From a virus: a DNA stretch of 41,484 bases. Of the stretch, positions 7,595 through 17,600 are shown piece by piece. Where the stretch lies: positions 1 through 41,484 of IMG/VR virus record IMGVR_UViG_3300003885_000013; one strand, written 5' to 3'. A program made the translations under genes and the position numbers. The notes below the pieces were generated by a model that saw only the letters and a list, made by a program, of their open reading frames with translations, did not search any database and was not told where the DNA came from. Numbering within the stretch: position 1 is the first letter of the stretch; every line of letters begins with the position of its first letter.

Positions 7595-7746
7595 CATAGA
7601 GTACGGGGATCGCGCAAGCGTCCGTTGATAATCCTAAAAGGATTCGAGGGGATCTCGTTAAAAAGCCAGGAACGTCCGTCGCTTCACAAAACGGGTATCG
7701 TATCCGAAACAGGGATAACTTTAACCAATAACTTGTGAGGTGGCAG
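7595..7746 (+). promoter_or_regulatory. Structured 5' leader of the capsid mRNA
   Basis: About 150 untranslated nt lie between the capsid promoter and ATG 7747. Hairpins: AATCC/GGATT (7630-7634 with 7640-7644), CGAG/CTCG (7645-7648 with 7654-7657, directly stacked on the first) and CGGGTA/TATCCG (7692-7697 with 7701-7706, triloop TCG). No U-tract follows any of them, so stabilisation or translational control is more likely than termination. Confidence 0.5.
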
Positions 7747-8634
7747 ATGGCAAATCAGCAAATAGACAAAGCTCTTATAATCCAGTTCTCGGATTTACTG
7801 CATGTCAAAGCTCAGCAAATTAGGGCCCGGCTTCGTCCGTATGTAAGAGTTAAACCTATGATAGGAGATAGGTTTGCTTATGACGGTTTAGGAGACGTGG
7901 AAGCAAGAGAATCGAACGCCAGGATTCAGCCTACCGTTTTTGATGAAATCGATCATACCCGAAGGAAAATAAGCCGCAGACGTTTTGTTGTAACTCTCCC
8001 GATTGACGATATGGACGTTCGTGCCGTATTGATTAATCCGGAAGGCGAATATGCGATGGCGTGTATTCGGGCCATGGAGAGAGTGTTTGATAAAGTCGGC
8101 GTAGACGCGTTGTTTGCTACTGTGTCTACCGGTAGAGATTTTGAAACAGATGTTGCTTTTGCTGCGGATGGCGGTTTTACTGTAGATGCAACCGCGGGTT
8201 TGACGTATGAGAAATTGCTTGAGATTCAGCAGAATTTCATAGATGCGGATGTGGGAAATGATATACCTGAAACGAAAGTAATGGGTATATCCGGAGACGA
8301 GCATACTGCTTTAATGAAAGAGACAGAATTGACCAGCGGAGATTTTTCTCGTCAATTCGTAGTAGATAAAGGAGAGATTATCCGGGCCGCCGGGATAGAG
8401 ATAGTTAAGTTTGCGGCTAACGCGCGAAGCCCTATTCTTTCAGTAAGCGGAGGTACGAGAGATAACTTTGCGATGTCAACAAGAGCAATCTGTTATGGCC
8501 TTTCCAAAGAAATGAGTATTGAGATTAAAGACAGGCCCGATCTTGTTGATGTAAAACAGGTTCAGATTATCGGTATCTTGGGCGCTGTAAGAACTGAAGG
8601 GGTATTGGTTCAGAAGGTTCAGTCAACGGACTAA
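7747..8634 (+). CDS. Major capsid protein
   Basis: A 295-residue coat protein, assigned from length, position after the scaffold, and its own strong promoter and terminator. The sequence fits the podoviral capsid group: basic loop DHTRRKISRRRFVVTLPIDDMD at about residues 74-95, an E-rich early segment and a beta-rich C-terminus with VKQVQIIGILGAVRTEG. ATG 7747 is chosen over an in-frame GTG at 7735 because GAGGTGG lies six bases before it. It would form the HK97-fold icosahedral shell. Confidence 0.85.
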   Translation: MANQQIDKALIIQFSDLLHVKAQQIRARLRPYVRVKPMIGDRFAYDGLGDVEARESNARIQPTVFDEIDHTRRKISRRRFVVTLPIDDMDVRAVLINPEGEYAMACIRAMERVFDKVGVDALFATVSTGRDFETDVAFAADGGFTVDATAGLTYEKLLEIQQNFIDADVGNDIPETKVMGISGDEHTALMKETELTSGDFSRQFVVDKGEIIRAAGIEIVKFAANARSPILSVSGGTRDNFAMSTRAICYGLSKEMSIEIKDRPDLVDVKQVQIIGILGAVRTEGVLVQKVQSTD

Positions 8635-8682
8635 TATATAGAGGAGTGGCGTTTTTAACTTTAATTAAACCGGGAGGGGAAT

Positions 8683-9177
8683 ATGGCCGTCGAAGATAAA
8701 TACGTAAGCAGTAATATTCAGAATGATAAACTAGAAGCTCCAGCATTTTTGCTTGGCGATAAGCTAGTCGCCATGGTCGTTTCTTTTGAAGTGGCTGTAG
8801 CAGACGATGATGGTTCTGTTTATCGTATAGGAAAGGGATTAAGCGGAAGTTTGATTCCTATTGATTTTAAGATCTTTAATGACGCGATAGCTGGCGCGAC
8901 AGATTATGATCTAGGTCTTTACAAAGTGGATTCCGGAGCGGTTATCGATAAAGATGTTTTTATGGATGGCGCAGATATTAATGCCGGAAACGGTATAGCT
9001 TCTCCGCAGAATGGTCTAACTGCTGTAGATGTGGCTAACCTAACCAAAAAGATATTCGAACATGCGGGGCATGATGTTACGGATTCTTTGCAGGGCTATG
9101 ATTTAGCCCTCACGGCGAATACTGTTGGATCGGCCGTGGGAACGATCACCTTCATAGGACTGTTTATTCAGGGTTAA
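8683..9177 (+). CDS. Putative head decoration or minor capsid protein
   Basis: A 164-residue protein, beta-rich and Gly/Asp-rich, translated from the same transcript as the capsid gene and followed by a strong terminator. The segment LIPIDFKIFNDAIAGATDYD and the C-terminal GTITFIGLFIQG resemble small proteins encoded after podoviral coat genes. GGGAGGGG precedes the start. Being in the capsid-specific transcription unit implies high copy number, which supports a decoration role, but no biochemical motif shows it. Confidence 0.6.
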   Translation: MAVEDKYVSSNIQNDKLEAPAFLLGDKLVAMVVSFEVAVADDDGSVYRIGKGLSGSLIPIDFKIFNDAIAGATDYDLGLYKVDSGAVIDKDVFMDGADINAGNGIASPQNGLTAVDVANLTKKIFEHAGHDVTDSLQGYDLALTANTVGSAVGTITFIGLFIQG

Positions 9178-9198
9178 GTAAAGACGTAATGTAATATG

Positions 9199-9234
9199 GC
9201 GGTGTATCGTTCTATACGGTACACCGCTTTTTTT
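9199..9234 (+). terminator. Rho-independent terminator after the capsid unit
   Basis: A 12-bp stem (9199-9210 with 9216-9227, one T-G pair) with loop TCTAT is followed by seven T (9228-9234). It closes the capsid transcription unit before the tail genes. T7 has a terminator (Tphi) at the same relative place, after gene 10. Confidence 0.92.
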
Positions 9235-9253
9235 CTAATACAAGAGAGGGATT

Positions 9254-9886
9254 ATGGCTATTAAAGCAGCAAGTTCACCGGTAGCGATATGTAATTTAGC
9301 GTTAGATCATTTGAATCAAGCGGCCATATCTAATATAGATACTCCGGTTAATAAAACGGAAGTTGTCTGTGCTAGATGGTATGCTAATGTAAGAAGAGCC
9401 GTATTACGTTCACATGTATGGAATTTTGCTAAAGCGAGAGCGGCACTTAGCCGGAATGCAACAGCTCCGGCTTTTGGGTATACTTCGGCTTATGATCTGC
9501 CTGGAGATTTTATTAGGTTATTATTTATTGGCGATGACTCCATAAATGACTATAATCGAGATTATGAAGTTGAAGGAAAACAGATTTTAATTGACGACGA
9601 TGATGGAATTAATATAGGTTATATAAGGTCCGAAGAAGATGTTTCTAAATTCGATGCTTTGTTTGTAGACTTATTCGCTCTTAAATTGGCTTTAAGAATA
9701 GCTTATAAATTTACAGTTAAAAATACAGTTGTTAATAGACTTAAGGATCTGTTAGTCGATGCTGAAAATGAGGCCAAAGCGATAGACGGCCAAGAGAGGC
9801 CGCCGAAACGAATTGAAAGAAGTAAGTTTAGGGATGCACGTCAAAGTTCTACTAGTAATGTAGCGGGAAAAAATACTACATTTTGA
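9254..9886 (+). CDS. Tail tubular protein A (T7 gp11-like)
   Basis: A 210-residue gatekeeper protein that would sit below the portal. The start VAICNLALDHLNQAAISNID, the ARWYANVRRAVLRSHVWNFAKAR helix and the YDLPGDFIRLL segment are hallmarks of this family. Its length matches T7 gp11. AGAGAGGG precedes the ATG. The C-terminus is basic and Ser/Thr-rich. It lies just after the capsid terminator, so it needs read-through or an unseen promoter. Confidence 0.88.
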   Translation: MAIKAASSPVAICNLALDHLNQAAISNIDTPVNKTEVVCARWYANVRRAVLRSHVWNFAKARAALSRNATAPAFGYTSAYDLPGDFIRLLFIGDDSINDYNRDYEVEGKQILIDDDDGINIGYIRSEEDVSKFDALFVDLFALKLALRIAYKFTVKNTVVNRLKDLLVDAENEAKAIDGQERPPKRIERSKFRDARQSSTSNVAGKNTTF

Positions 9887-9892
9887 TAACTA

Positions 9893-12217
9893 ATGGCTTA
9901 TACTAATCAAGCTCAACAAAATTTTGCTTCTGGCGAATTATCTCCAAAAGTTCGAGGCCGCTTTGATTTAAAAATTTTTCAAAATGGTGCCGAGCGTATG
10001 GAGAATTTTATTGCCGAAACTCAGGGGCCTGCACGTTTTCGCACAGGTTTACGTTTTGTTAATCATACGCGATTAAATCAAATTGCTTTTCTTTTGGAAT
10101 TTCAATTCAATGATGAGCAGTCATATATTCTAGAGTTTACTGCTTTAAAATTACGCATACATAAAGATAATGCGAATATACTTGAAACTGCTCAGGTAAT
10201 TACCGGAGCTACGCAAGCCAATCCTGTTGTAATTACAATAGCCGGGCATCCTTTTTCTAATGGGGATGAAGTTTTTATTAGCGGTGTTGTGGGTATGACT
10301 GAGCTTAATAGTAAGTTTTTTCTTGTAGCTAACGCGGGGGCTAATACTTTTGAATTAACTGATGTAGATGGGAATAATATAGATAGTACCGGCTTTACTG
10401 CTTATTCTTCTGCCGGCACTGCGGCGCGAGTATATGAAGTTACGTCTCCTTATGCAGAGGCAGATTTATTTCAGTTAAAAGATTCTCAAAATGCAGACGT
10501 TGCGTATTTTATGCATCCGACTTATGATATTCGTAAATTGACTAGGGTTACTGATACAAATTGGACTTTTGTAACTTTTGCCAGGACTGCAAATCCTTTT
10601 ACCGGTGTGGATGATTATCCTTCGGCGGGAGCGTTTTACGAGGGACGATTTTGTTATGGCCGGACTAATAATAATCCTGAAAGATTTTGGCTGAGTAGAG
10701 CGCCGGACTCTTCCGGGGTCCCCCGGTATGACGATTTTACTACCGGTACCGATGCGGATCATGCGGTTATTTCTACCCTATCTCCTGTTCAAGGAAAAGT
10801 GGATTCGATTCAATGGTTAGCGGGAAACGTTCGGTCTTTGTTAGCCGGGACCTTTGGGGGGATAACTAAGATTTTTGGCGGCCGTAATGACGAACCTATT
10901 TCTCCCGCGGCTATTCAAATTAAAACATTAAATGCTTTCGGTTGCCAAAATATTATGCCAATACCTTTGGGTAGTATTTTATTATATGTACAGCGGGGAG
11001 GAAAAATAGTAAGAAGTCTTGAGTATGATATTTTACAGGAAGATCTTACTGCTATTGATAGAACATTGGTGGCTGATCATTTGGTTGAGCCTGGGATAGT
11101 TCAAGTAGATTTTCAATCCGGCCAGCCAGATATGCTTTGGTCCGTTAGGGATGATGGATTGCTTTTAGGATTAACTTTTAAAGCTAAAGAGGATGTTTCC
11201 GGATGGCATAGGCATATCATAGGGGGTACAGACGTTAAGGTATTAAGCGTTGCTTCGGATCCACGTGCCAGTGATTTTGATAGAATTTGGGTAGTAGTAG
11301 AAAGAACAATTAATAGTTTGACTAGAAGATATATAGAATATTTTGAAGACTCTCCAGTGATCCCTGAATTTTTAGATTTTTATACTGGCGATGCAAATGA
11401 AGCAGCGGATAAAGCTACTTTTGGAAATGCTATGTTTGAGAAACAAAAAGAGTATGTTCATGTGGACAGTGCTTTAAGTTATGACGGTACTGATTTGGGA
11501 TCAGATGCCAGTGCTACTATGACACCCGGAGCTGTAACAGGTACCGGAATTACTTTTACCGCAAGCGTAGCTGTATTTGCCGCCGGGGACGTAGGCCGGG
11601 AGATTTGGAAAAAAGCTATTGACGGAGTAGGTACCGGCCGAGCTGTAATTACGGCTTTTGTTAGTACTACAGAAGTTACTTGTCGAATAGAAGTAGATTT
11701 TGATAACGTTACAGCTATGGCCGCCGGTAATTGGTATTTAACAGCTTTGACTATTTCCGGATTAGATCATTTAGAAGGTGAAGAAGTTTCTATTGTTACT
11801 GATGGTGGTGTCCATCCAAAAAAGACTGTTGCTAGTGGAGCAATTACTTTAGATTTTCAAGCTAGTAAAGTCCATATAGGCTTAGGGTATACCGGACTGA
11901 TAAAGACTATGAACGTAGAGCAGGGGGGATTAAACGGCCCTGCTCAAACTAAACCTCGAAATGTAGATAAAGTAGGGGTACGCTTTTTAAATACTCTCGG
12001 TGCTCGATTCGGTACGGACCGGTATAAATTAGAAGCTATGGAATTTAGATCTACCGCGCATAAGACAGATAGACCTCCTCCATTATTTTCAGGTACTAAA
12101 ATGGTTAACTTTGAAGATTCGTGGGATCGAGATAAAAATATTTATATAGAGCAGCAGCAGCCACTTCCTTGTGTAGTTCAGATGTTGGATATTTTTATGG
12201 ATACGACTAATGAATAA
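9893..12217 (+). CDS. Tail tubular protein B (T7 gp12-like nozzle)
   Basis: A 774-residue protein that would form the tail nozzle. The N-terminal signature FASGELSPKVRGRFDLKIF followed by GPARFRTGLRFVNHT is diagnostic of the podoviral GELSP-type tail protein. Residues of about 95-185 (AGHPFSNGDEVFISGV, then MTELNSKFF and ANTFELTDVDG) resemble the FCCH-like beta insertion seen in many such proteins. Another beta insertion is present near 540-640. It starts 7 bases after the previous stop without a visible ribosome binding site, and ends overlapping the next gene (ATGAATAA). Confidence 0.87.
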   Translation: MAYTNQAQQNFASGELSPKVRGRFDLKIFQNGAERMENFIAETQGPARFRTGLRFVNHTRLNQIAFLLEFQFNDEQSYILEFTALKLRIHKDNANILETAQVITGATQANPVVITIAGHPFSNGDEVFISGVVGMTELNSKFFLVANAGANTFELTDVDGNNIDSTGFTAYSSAGTAARVYEVTSPYAEADLFQLKDSQNADVAYFMHPTYDIRKLTRVTDTNWTFVTFARTANPFTGVDDYPSAGAFYEGRFCYGRTNNNPERFWLSRAPDSSGVPRYDDFTTGTDADHAVISTLSPVQGKVDSIQWLAGNVRSLLAGTFGGITKIFGGRNDEPISPAAIQIKTLNAFGCQNIMPIPLGSILLYVQRGGKIVRSLEYDILQEDLTAIDRTLVADHLVEPGIVQVDFQSGQPDMLWSVRDDGLLLGLTFKAKEDVSGWHRHIIGGTDVKVLSVASDPRASDFDRIWVVVERTINSLTRRYIEYFEDSPVIPEFLDFYTGDANEAADKATFGNAMFEKQKEYVHVDSALSYDGTDLGSDASATMTPGAVTGTGITFTASVAVFAAGDVGREIWKKAIDGVGTGRAVITAFVSTTEVTCRIEVDFDNVTAMAAGNWYLTALTISGLDHLEGEEVSIVTDGGVHPKKTVASGAITLDFQASKVHIGLGYTGLIKTMNVEQGGLNGPAQTKPRNVDKVGVRFLNTLGARFGTDRYKLEAMEFRSTAHKTDRPPPLFSGTKMVNFEDSWDRDKNIYIEQQQPLPCVVQMLDIFMDTTNE

Positions 12218-12665
12218 TTTAAAACTTGTACCTTTTAAAATACAGCATCTTGATCTGATGGATATCAGAGAGCATGAATTATTGGGTGCTTTTACTCTTA
12301 AAAATATGAGGCAGAGATTGGAAAACATAGAGAAAACCTGTATGGCTTTAACTATATTATATGATGGCCGGGTATTAGGGGTTATGGGTTCTATAGAATT
12401 CTGGCCCGGAGTATGTGAAGTATGGGTTATTCCTTCTACTCATATAAAAGAGTATAGTCTTATTTTTGCGAGGGTGATAAAGAAAAATTTAAAAAATTTA
12501 GAAGATGTATACGGTTATCATCGAATACAGGTAACCGCGTTACACGACGAATTACATAATCGCTGGCTTTCATATTTAGGTTTTAAATGTGAAGGTATAT
12601 TAAAAAAATTCTCTATGAAAAAACAGGATTTTTCAATCTGGGCGAGGTTAAATAATGGGACTTGA
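12210..12665 (+). CDS. GNAT-like internal virion protein (T7 gp13-like)
   Basis: A 151-residue protein with an acetyltransferase-like fold pattern: substrate-side helices, a VLGVMGSIEFWPGVCEVWVIP strand pair and a C-terminal NRWLSYLGFKCEGILKKFS typical of GNAT relatives. T7-like phages carry such a protein (gp13/internal virion protein A) at exactly this position, after the nozzle gene. The acetyl-CoA loop is not clearly conserved, so it may not be catalytic. It overlaps both neighbours (8 and 11 bases), consistent with coupled translation. Confidence 0.75.
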   Translation: MNNLKLVPFKIQHLDLMDIREHELLGAFTLKNMRQRLENIEKTCMALTILYDGRVLGVMGSIEFWPGVCEVWVIPSTHIKEYSLIFARVIKKNLKNLEDVYGYHRIQVTALHDELHNRWLSYLGFKCEGILKKFSMKKQDFSIWARLNNGT

Positions 12666-13119
12666 AACAATATTACTCGTTTCTCTTGTCGCTTCTTCCG
12701 CTACTCAAATTGCGGGAGGTTTTCAGGCCAGGGATGCGGCTAGGGAAGAAGCCGGGCTTCAGGAAGATCAGGCGAGATTAGCTTCTTTTGAGGCGGAAGA
12801 AGAAGCTGATCGGGTATCCGAAGAAAATAGAAAATTTGGAGCTCGGCAAAGGTTATTATTTTTAAAAGCTGGAGTAGATTTAGCGGGATCTCCGCTATTA
12901 ATTTTAGAAGAAACCCGAGTTGAAGGAGAAAAAGAAGTAAGAGCTATAAGAAGACGTGGGGCTGCGCAATTAGGTTTAGGGATGAGACGTGCAGGGATAA
13001 CCAGAAGAAAAGGTAGAGCCGCTTTGATAGCGGGAATATCGGGCGGTATTTCTTCCGCCACAACCGGTTATATAACTGGAAGAGCTGCGGGGGTTTTTGG
13101 GGAACCCGCTTCGAACTAA
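12655..13119 (+). CDS. Internal virion protein (T7 gp14-like, ejection pore)
   Basis: A 154-residue protein with a hydrophobic N-terminus (ILLVSLVASSATQIAGGF), a charged Ala/Glu/Arg coiled-coil middle (AREEAGLQEDQARLASFEAEEEA) and a Gly/Ala/Arg-rich C-terminus. Composition, length and place match gp14-type ejection proteins, which leave the virion first and form an outer-membrane pore in T7. The N-terminal 20 residues are closely copied in the 99-residue protein at 3496-3795. Confidence 0.75.
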   Translation: MGLETILLVSLVASSATQIAGGFQARDAAREEAGLQEDQARLASFEAEEEADRVSEENRKFGARQRLLFLKAGVDLAGSPLLILEETRVEGEKEVRAIRRRGAAQLGLGMRRAGITRRKGRAALIAGISGGISSATTGYITGRAAGVFGEPASN

Positions 13120-13127
13120 GAGGATAT

Positions 13128-14669
13128 ATGGGAAAGATACCTGAATTTCAAAGAAGAAAATTAGCATCTTCGGTTGTAGGTACGCCGGGAGTAGATACTT
13201 CCGGAGCGTTACTTACAGAAAGCATAGGTCGAGATATTGGTAGAATTACTTCGACTCTTATTTCTGTTCTCGGCGCTAAACAGAAAATATTAAATGATGT
13301 CGAAGCTAATAAAAAAGCTATTGATTTTGAAGTAGATTACGATAAAGCTATAAGACAAGTACAACTTGAATCAATAGCGAATCCGGATCAGGCTATCCAA
13401 CAGACTATCGAACTTGGTAACTCGTTAGGTAACGCTTTTTTGAGTACGATAGAATCTGATCCCGTACGTCAATCTGTAGCGAGATTACAACAAGGGGTAA
13501 TAGGTAGAAAAATTAAAGCTGTTTCTACCTGGGCTTCCGGCCAGCAGATAATAAATGCCGGGGTAAATTTAACAGCGTCTTTTAATAATTTAACTGTGTG
13601 GGCGGAAAGCACAGACGATCTTAAAGTTTTGGACACGATTTTTGTTAAGACTGAAGAAATAGGTACTGTCGCTAAAGGTGTTTTAGGGGCGAAAAGTAGG
13701 AAATTTATTGACGATGGCCGTAAATCGATAGCTATGGGTTTTCTATATGGCCAGATGGATAGGAATCCAGTTAGAGCAGGGGAGATGTTAGGGAAAGAAG
13801 TTTTTAAGAAAATTTTAGACGGAAAGGAAAGAAAGAAGTTTGAAAAGGATATAGCTAATGCTATAAAGACAAAAGCAGATAAGGATAGGGTAAAGATACT
13901 TACTGATAACGCAGATAGATTTATCGATATAACTAAAAAATATGGTGATGGAACACTTAAAGTTTCGGAATTAGATCTTTTAAAATTAAATATGCAAGAT
14001 ACGGGGAGTCCGGAAGAAGATATAAAATTCGTAGATATTATGCGTGATACCTTATTAAGTTCGGCCGTTGTTACTTCGGTCGATAATAATAAAACGATAG
14101 CTAAATTGGCAAATCAGTGGAGTAGTTTGGCGATAGATATTAAAGAAGGAACGGCTAAGGGGAGCGCGGAGAATATACATAGGTTTTTGTTAGACGTAGC
14201 GGTAGCCCATAAGAAAAAAATTATTACTAAAGATACTCAAGATGCGTTTATAACTAAAGCTACTCCGACTTTGAATAATAAGATTAAAGCTGAAACAGAA
14301 AGAGTCGAAGGTTCTTTTGCTGAAGGATTTGCTAAATTCTTTAAAGGTGATGCTTTTGAAGCTGTAGATGTTGGGTTCGCTACTATTTCAGGTTGGGCTA
14401 AAACCAATGCACCGGAAACGGTCGATGAAACTAGCGGTAGACTGATTAAAGATTATATGACCGCGGTTAAGATATTAGAAAAATCGTCGGGTGAGGGATT
14501 AACGGAAGTTCAATCTAAAGAAGTGGCGGATCGTGTGATCGTTAGAGAAACGAGAAAACAATTCCCCGGGTATGAATTAGAAAATTTATATTTTACGGCA
14601 GATGAAACAGGATTAACAGTTAAACAAGTTTTTGATTTGTTAGAAAAAGAGAGATTAAGGAAGAAGTAA
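13128..14669 (+). CDS. Internal virion protein (T7 gp15-like)
   Basis: A 513-residue, mostly helical, Lys/Asp-rich protein between the gp14-like and gp16-like genes. Its position and length fit the gp15-type ejection protein, which lines the periplasmic conduit in T7. No catalytic motif is seen. AGAGGATATATG gives a good start. It ends 1 base before the next ATG, as expected of a co-translated ejection operon. Confidence 0.7.
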   Translation: MGKIPEFQRRKLASSVVGTPGVDTSGALLTESIGRDIGRITSTLISVLGAKQKILNDVEANKKAIDFEVDYDKAIRQVQLESIANPDQAIQQTIELGNSLGNAFLSTIESDPVRQSVARLQQGVIGRKIKAVSTWASGQQIINAGVNLTASFNNLTVWAESTDDLKVLDTIFVKTEEIGTVAKGVLGAKSRKFIDDGRKSIAMGFLYGQMDRNPVRAGEMLGKEVFKKILDGKERKKFEKDIANAIKTKADKDRVKILTDNADRFIDITKKYGDGTLKVSELDLLKLNMQDTGSPEEDIKFVDIMRDTLLSSAVVTSVDNNKTIAKLANQWSSLAIDIKEGTAKGSAENIHRFLLDVAVAHKKKIITKDTQDAFITKATPTLNNKIKAETERVEGSFAEGFAKFFKGDAFEAVDVGFATISGWAKTNAPETVDETSGRLIKDYMTAVKILEKSSGEGLTEVQSKEVADRVIVRETRKQFPGYELENLYFTADETGLTVKQVFDLLEKERLRKK

Positions 14670-14670
14670 T

Positions 14671-17600
14671 ATGCCTATAAATTTATTAGCTGGAAAATTA
14701 GAAACGGTATCTCAGGAAAAAGCCACGAATCTTTTACCTGAATTAACTGGATTATATAAAGATTCAGAAGGAGAGGCTAAGCTTCCAAAAGTGTCTCCGA
14801 AAAAACCACTTATCGAGGATCTATATAACGCTTTCTTCTCTGGATTAAATCGAACTTGGGCTGATACGGCGAGGAGCCCTGCGGCTACATTTGATCTTTT
14901 GCATATGCCAAGTAATTTTTTACTGAAAGCAGCGGGGAGACCAGATTTACAGGTTCAGTCTCCTGAATGGTTAATGGATAACCCCATAGCGGAGTTATAT
15001 GATTATCAGACAGAAGCTTTTAGGAAAGAGATATCACCCACTAAATCTTTTGAGGAAGCTTTTGAAACAAAGGATTTTGACGGTATAGGAAGACATATAG
15101 CTATAATGGTAGCTGAAAATGCACCTCAGCAGATAGGTATAATTCTTAGCTATATGGCCGGATATCCCGGAGCGGGATTAGCGGGAATGGGTATGCTTAC
15201 CGCAACTCAATCTCTAAAAGAAGGACGAAAACGAAGAAAAGATCCAGCGATGAACGCGTATAATGCTTTAGCTAAAGCCACAATCGAAGTAGGTTTTGAA
15301 TCTTTAGGGACTTTTAGATTATTAGATAAACAAAGTAAGGCTTTGATTAAAAGTTTTGGGACTAAAAATGCTAAGAAAATTGTAGGGGACGTATTTAAAA
15401 CTATTTTTGCTTCTATGTTAGGTGAGGGGAACGAAGAATTTTGGACTTCTTTAGCGCAAGATTTTTCTGATTTCTCTACCGGTATCAATCCTTTAGCTTT
15501 AAAAGGATCTCTTGTAAGAGCGTTTGAGGCTGGTACAGTGGGGGCTATTTCCGGTGGAATATTAACGGGTCCGGGAGCTATTCAATTAGGTCGACGTAGT
15601 GTTGCTTTAGAGAAGATGCAGAAGGATGTTAATCAAGTTACTGAAGCGTTGGCAGAGGATAAGAAGGTTATTTCTGAAATAGAAGCTGTACGACGGAAGG
15701 ATTTAGGATTACCCGAAATAGAAAAAGTAACCCCTGTGCAAAAAAAAGAATTGGAAGCTGCTGAGATTAAGCAAGTAAAAGAGATAATCGACGTCCAGGA
15801 ACCTGAACTAATAACAGATATAAAGAAATTGACAGAAAAGATAAATACCTTTACGAGTGAAGGTAAGCCTGTTCCTGAATCTCTAGTAAAAAGGCAACAG
15901 GCTTTAGTTAATACATTAAAGGCCTTAGCTCCTATAGAAACAACGACAGGCCTCCGTAAAGGGGTAACACAACGGGTTATTAAGGAATTGACAGGTATAA
16001 CAAAACCGGTTAAGAAAGTAGTTGTGGGGGAAAGAGTCCTTTTAACAGAGAGAATAAAGACTCTTGCAAGGGGATTTAGAGAAGGTAGAACTTTAACTAG
16101 GGCAGAAATTGAAGCTACCCAAACGGAGGTAGTGGATGTTTTACAGAAGTCTAAATTAGAACCTAAAGATAAAGCGAAATTTATTAGTACTATAAAAAAT
16201 ATACAAACTAGAGAACAGTTACAACAGGTTTTACCTGAGATACAGGAACGGATAGCCGTTTTAGAAGAAAAAGCAGAGGTTAGAACTTTAAAAAAAGAGA
16301 TAGCTAAAGAACTTAAAACAGTAAAACCTAAAACACGGGCGGGAAAGAAAACGGGTAAATTTACGGCGGATGTCCAGGAGGCCTTAGATTTGATAAGAAG
16401 TATATCGAAAATGACTCCTCTTGAAGCAGAAAAAGCTATTGCTCAAAATCTTAAGACAACGCAAGGTCTTTTGCCGTCTGAAGATATTCGACTTCAGAAT
16501 GAACTCTTAAGTCTTGTGGCCGAATCCGAAAAACAGGGAGTTGTTTCATTAAATAGACTTTTAAATAGGATTAGAGTTTTAAAGAAACAGGGTAAAGAAG
16601 CTAGATCTCTTTTAAGAGAAGAGAGAAAAGAACGTCTTGAGAAGGAGAAACAGACAGTTATAGATCAAGTTACCGGGGGTAGAGGGATTCAAGTGGGACG
16701 GGAGACAATAGGGGCTCGTAAGACAAGAGTCAAGATATTAAAAAATGCTCTTCGGGGATTAGGGACCAGATGGATACTTTCATGGAATGGTATTATGGAA
16801 ACTCTTGAATTTAACGCAGGAGTTACCAGTAAAAAACTCAAAGATCTTTTTGGCGTTTTAGATCAAGAGAATAGTGTCAGGCGATTAGAGTTAGATTTTA
16901 GGCAGAGATTTGATAAAGCTATTTCCGAATCGTACAATATCGAGAATAAAAATATAGCTATCCATAAAAAACTAAACGACTTATCTCAGGATGTGAATCT
17001 CGGAACATTTAAGAATAGCAAAGGGATCACAGTGGAACTTATTTTTACTAAAGATGAGATAATTAAAAAATGGATGGAGCTTCAGGACCCTACGCTTATC
17101 ATGTCTTTTGAAGAAGGTAACAACTTTACTCCTGAAATAGTTAATGCTATTAACGAAGAAATGGGCAGCAAGGATAGGACTTTTGCTAAGCGGCAATTTC
17201 AAATGTATAGAGAACAATGGTTAAAAATAAATCCGATATATAGAGAATTTTTTGGAGTTAATTTATCGTTCAGTGAATTTTATTCTCCAATAGCAAAAGA
17301 GGGATTTCAACTTGACCCATTACAGTCATTAAGTCAGCTATTAGAGGATAATGCGAGAAGGGCGGGAATTAGAGTAACAAGTTTAATAGCAAGAGCTCGA
17401 AACGTATTACCTCTAAAGACACAGAGTAGCGTTAATGTCTTAGACAAGCATTTTAAAGAGACTAATTATTTTATATCCTGGGCTGAAAAATTAAAGGATC
17501 TTAATGAAGTTTTCAAAGACAGTAATGTTGTAGAGGCAATTAATCAGGAATTTTCTCCTGGAGTTTTAAAAGCGATAGGTAATACTTTAAGTGATTTATC

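Noticed and set aside
7591-7620. Second TTGACA just after the capsid promoter
   Set aside because: No -10 box occurs at 16-18 bp; the following sequence is GC-rich.
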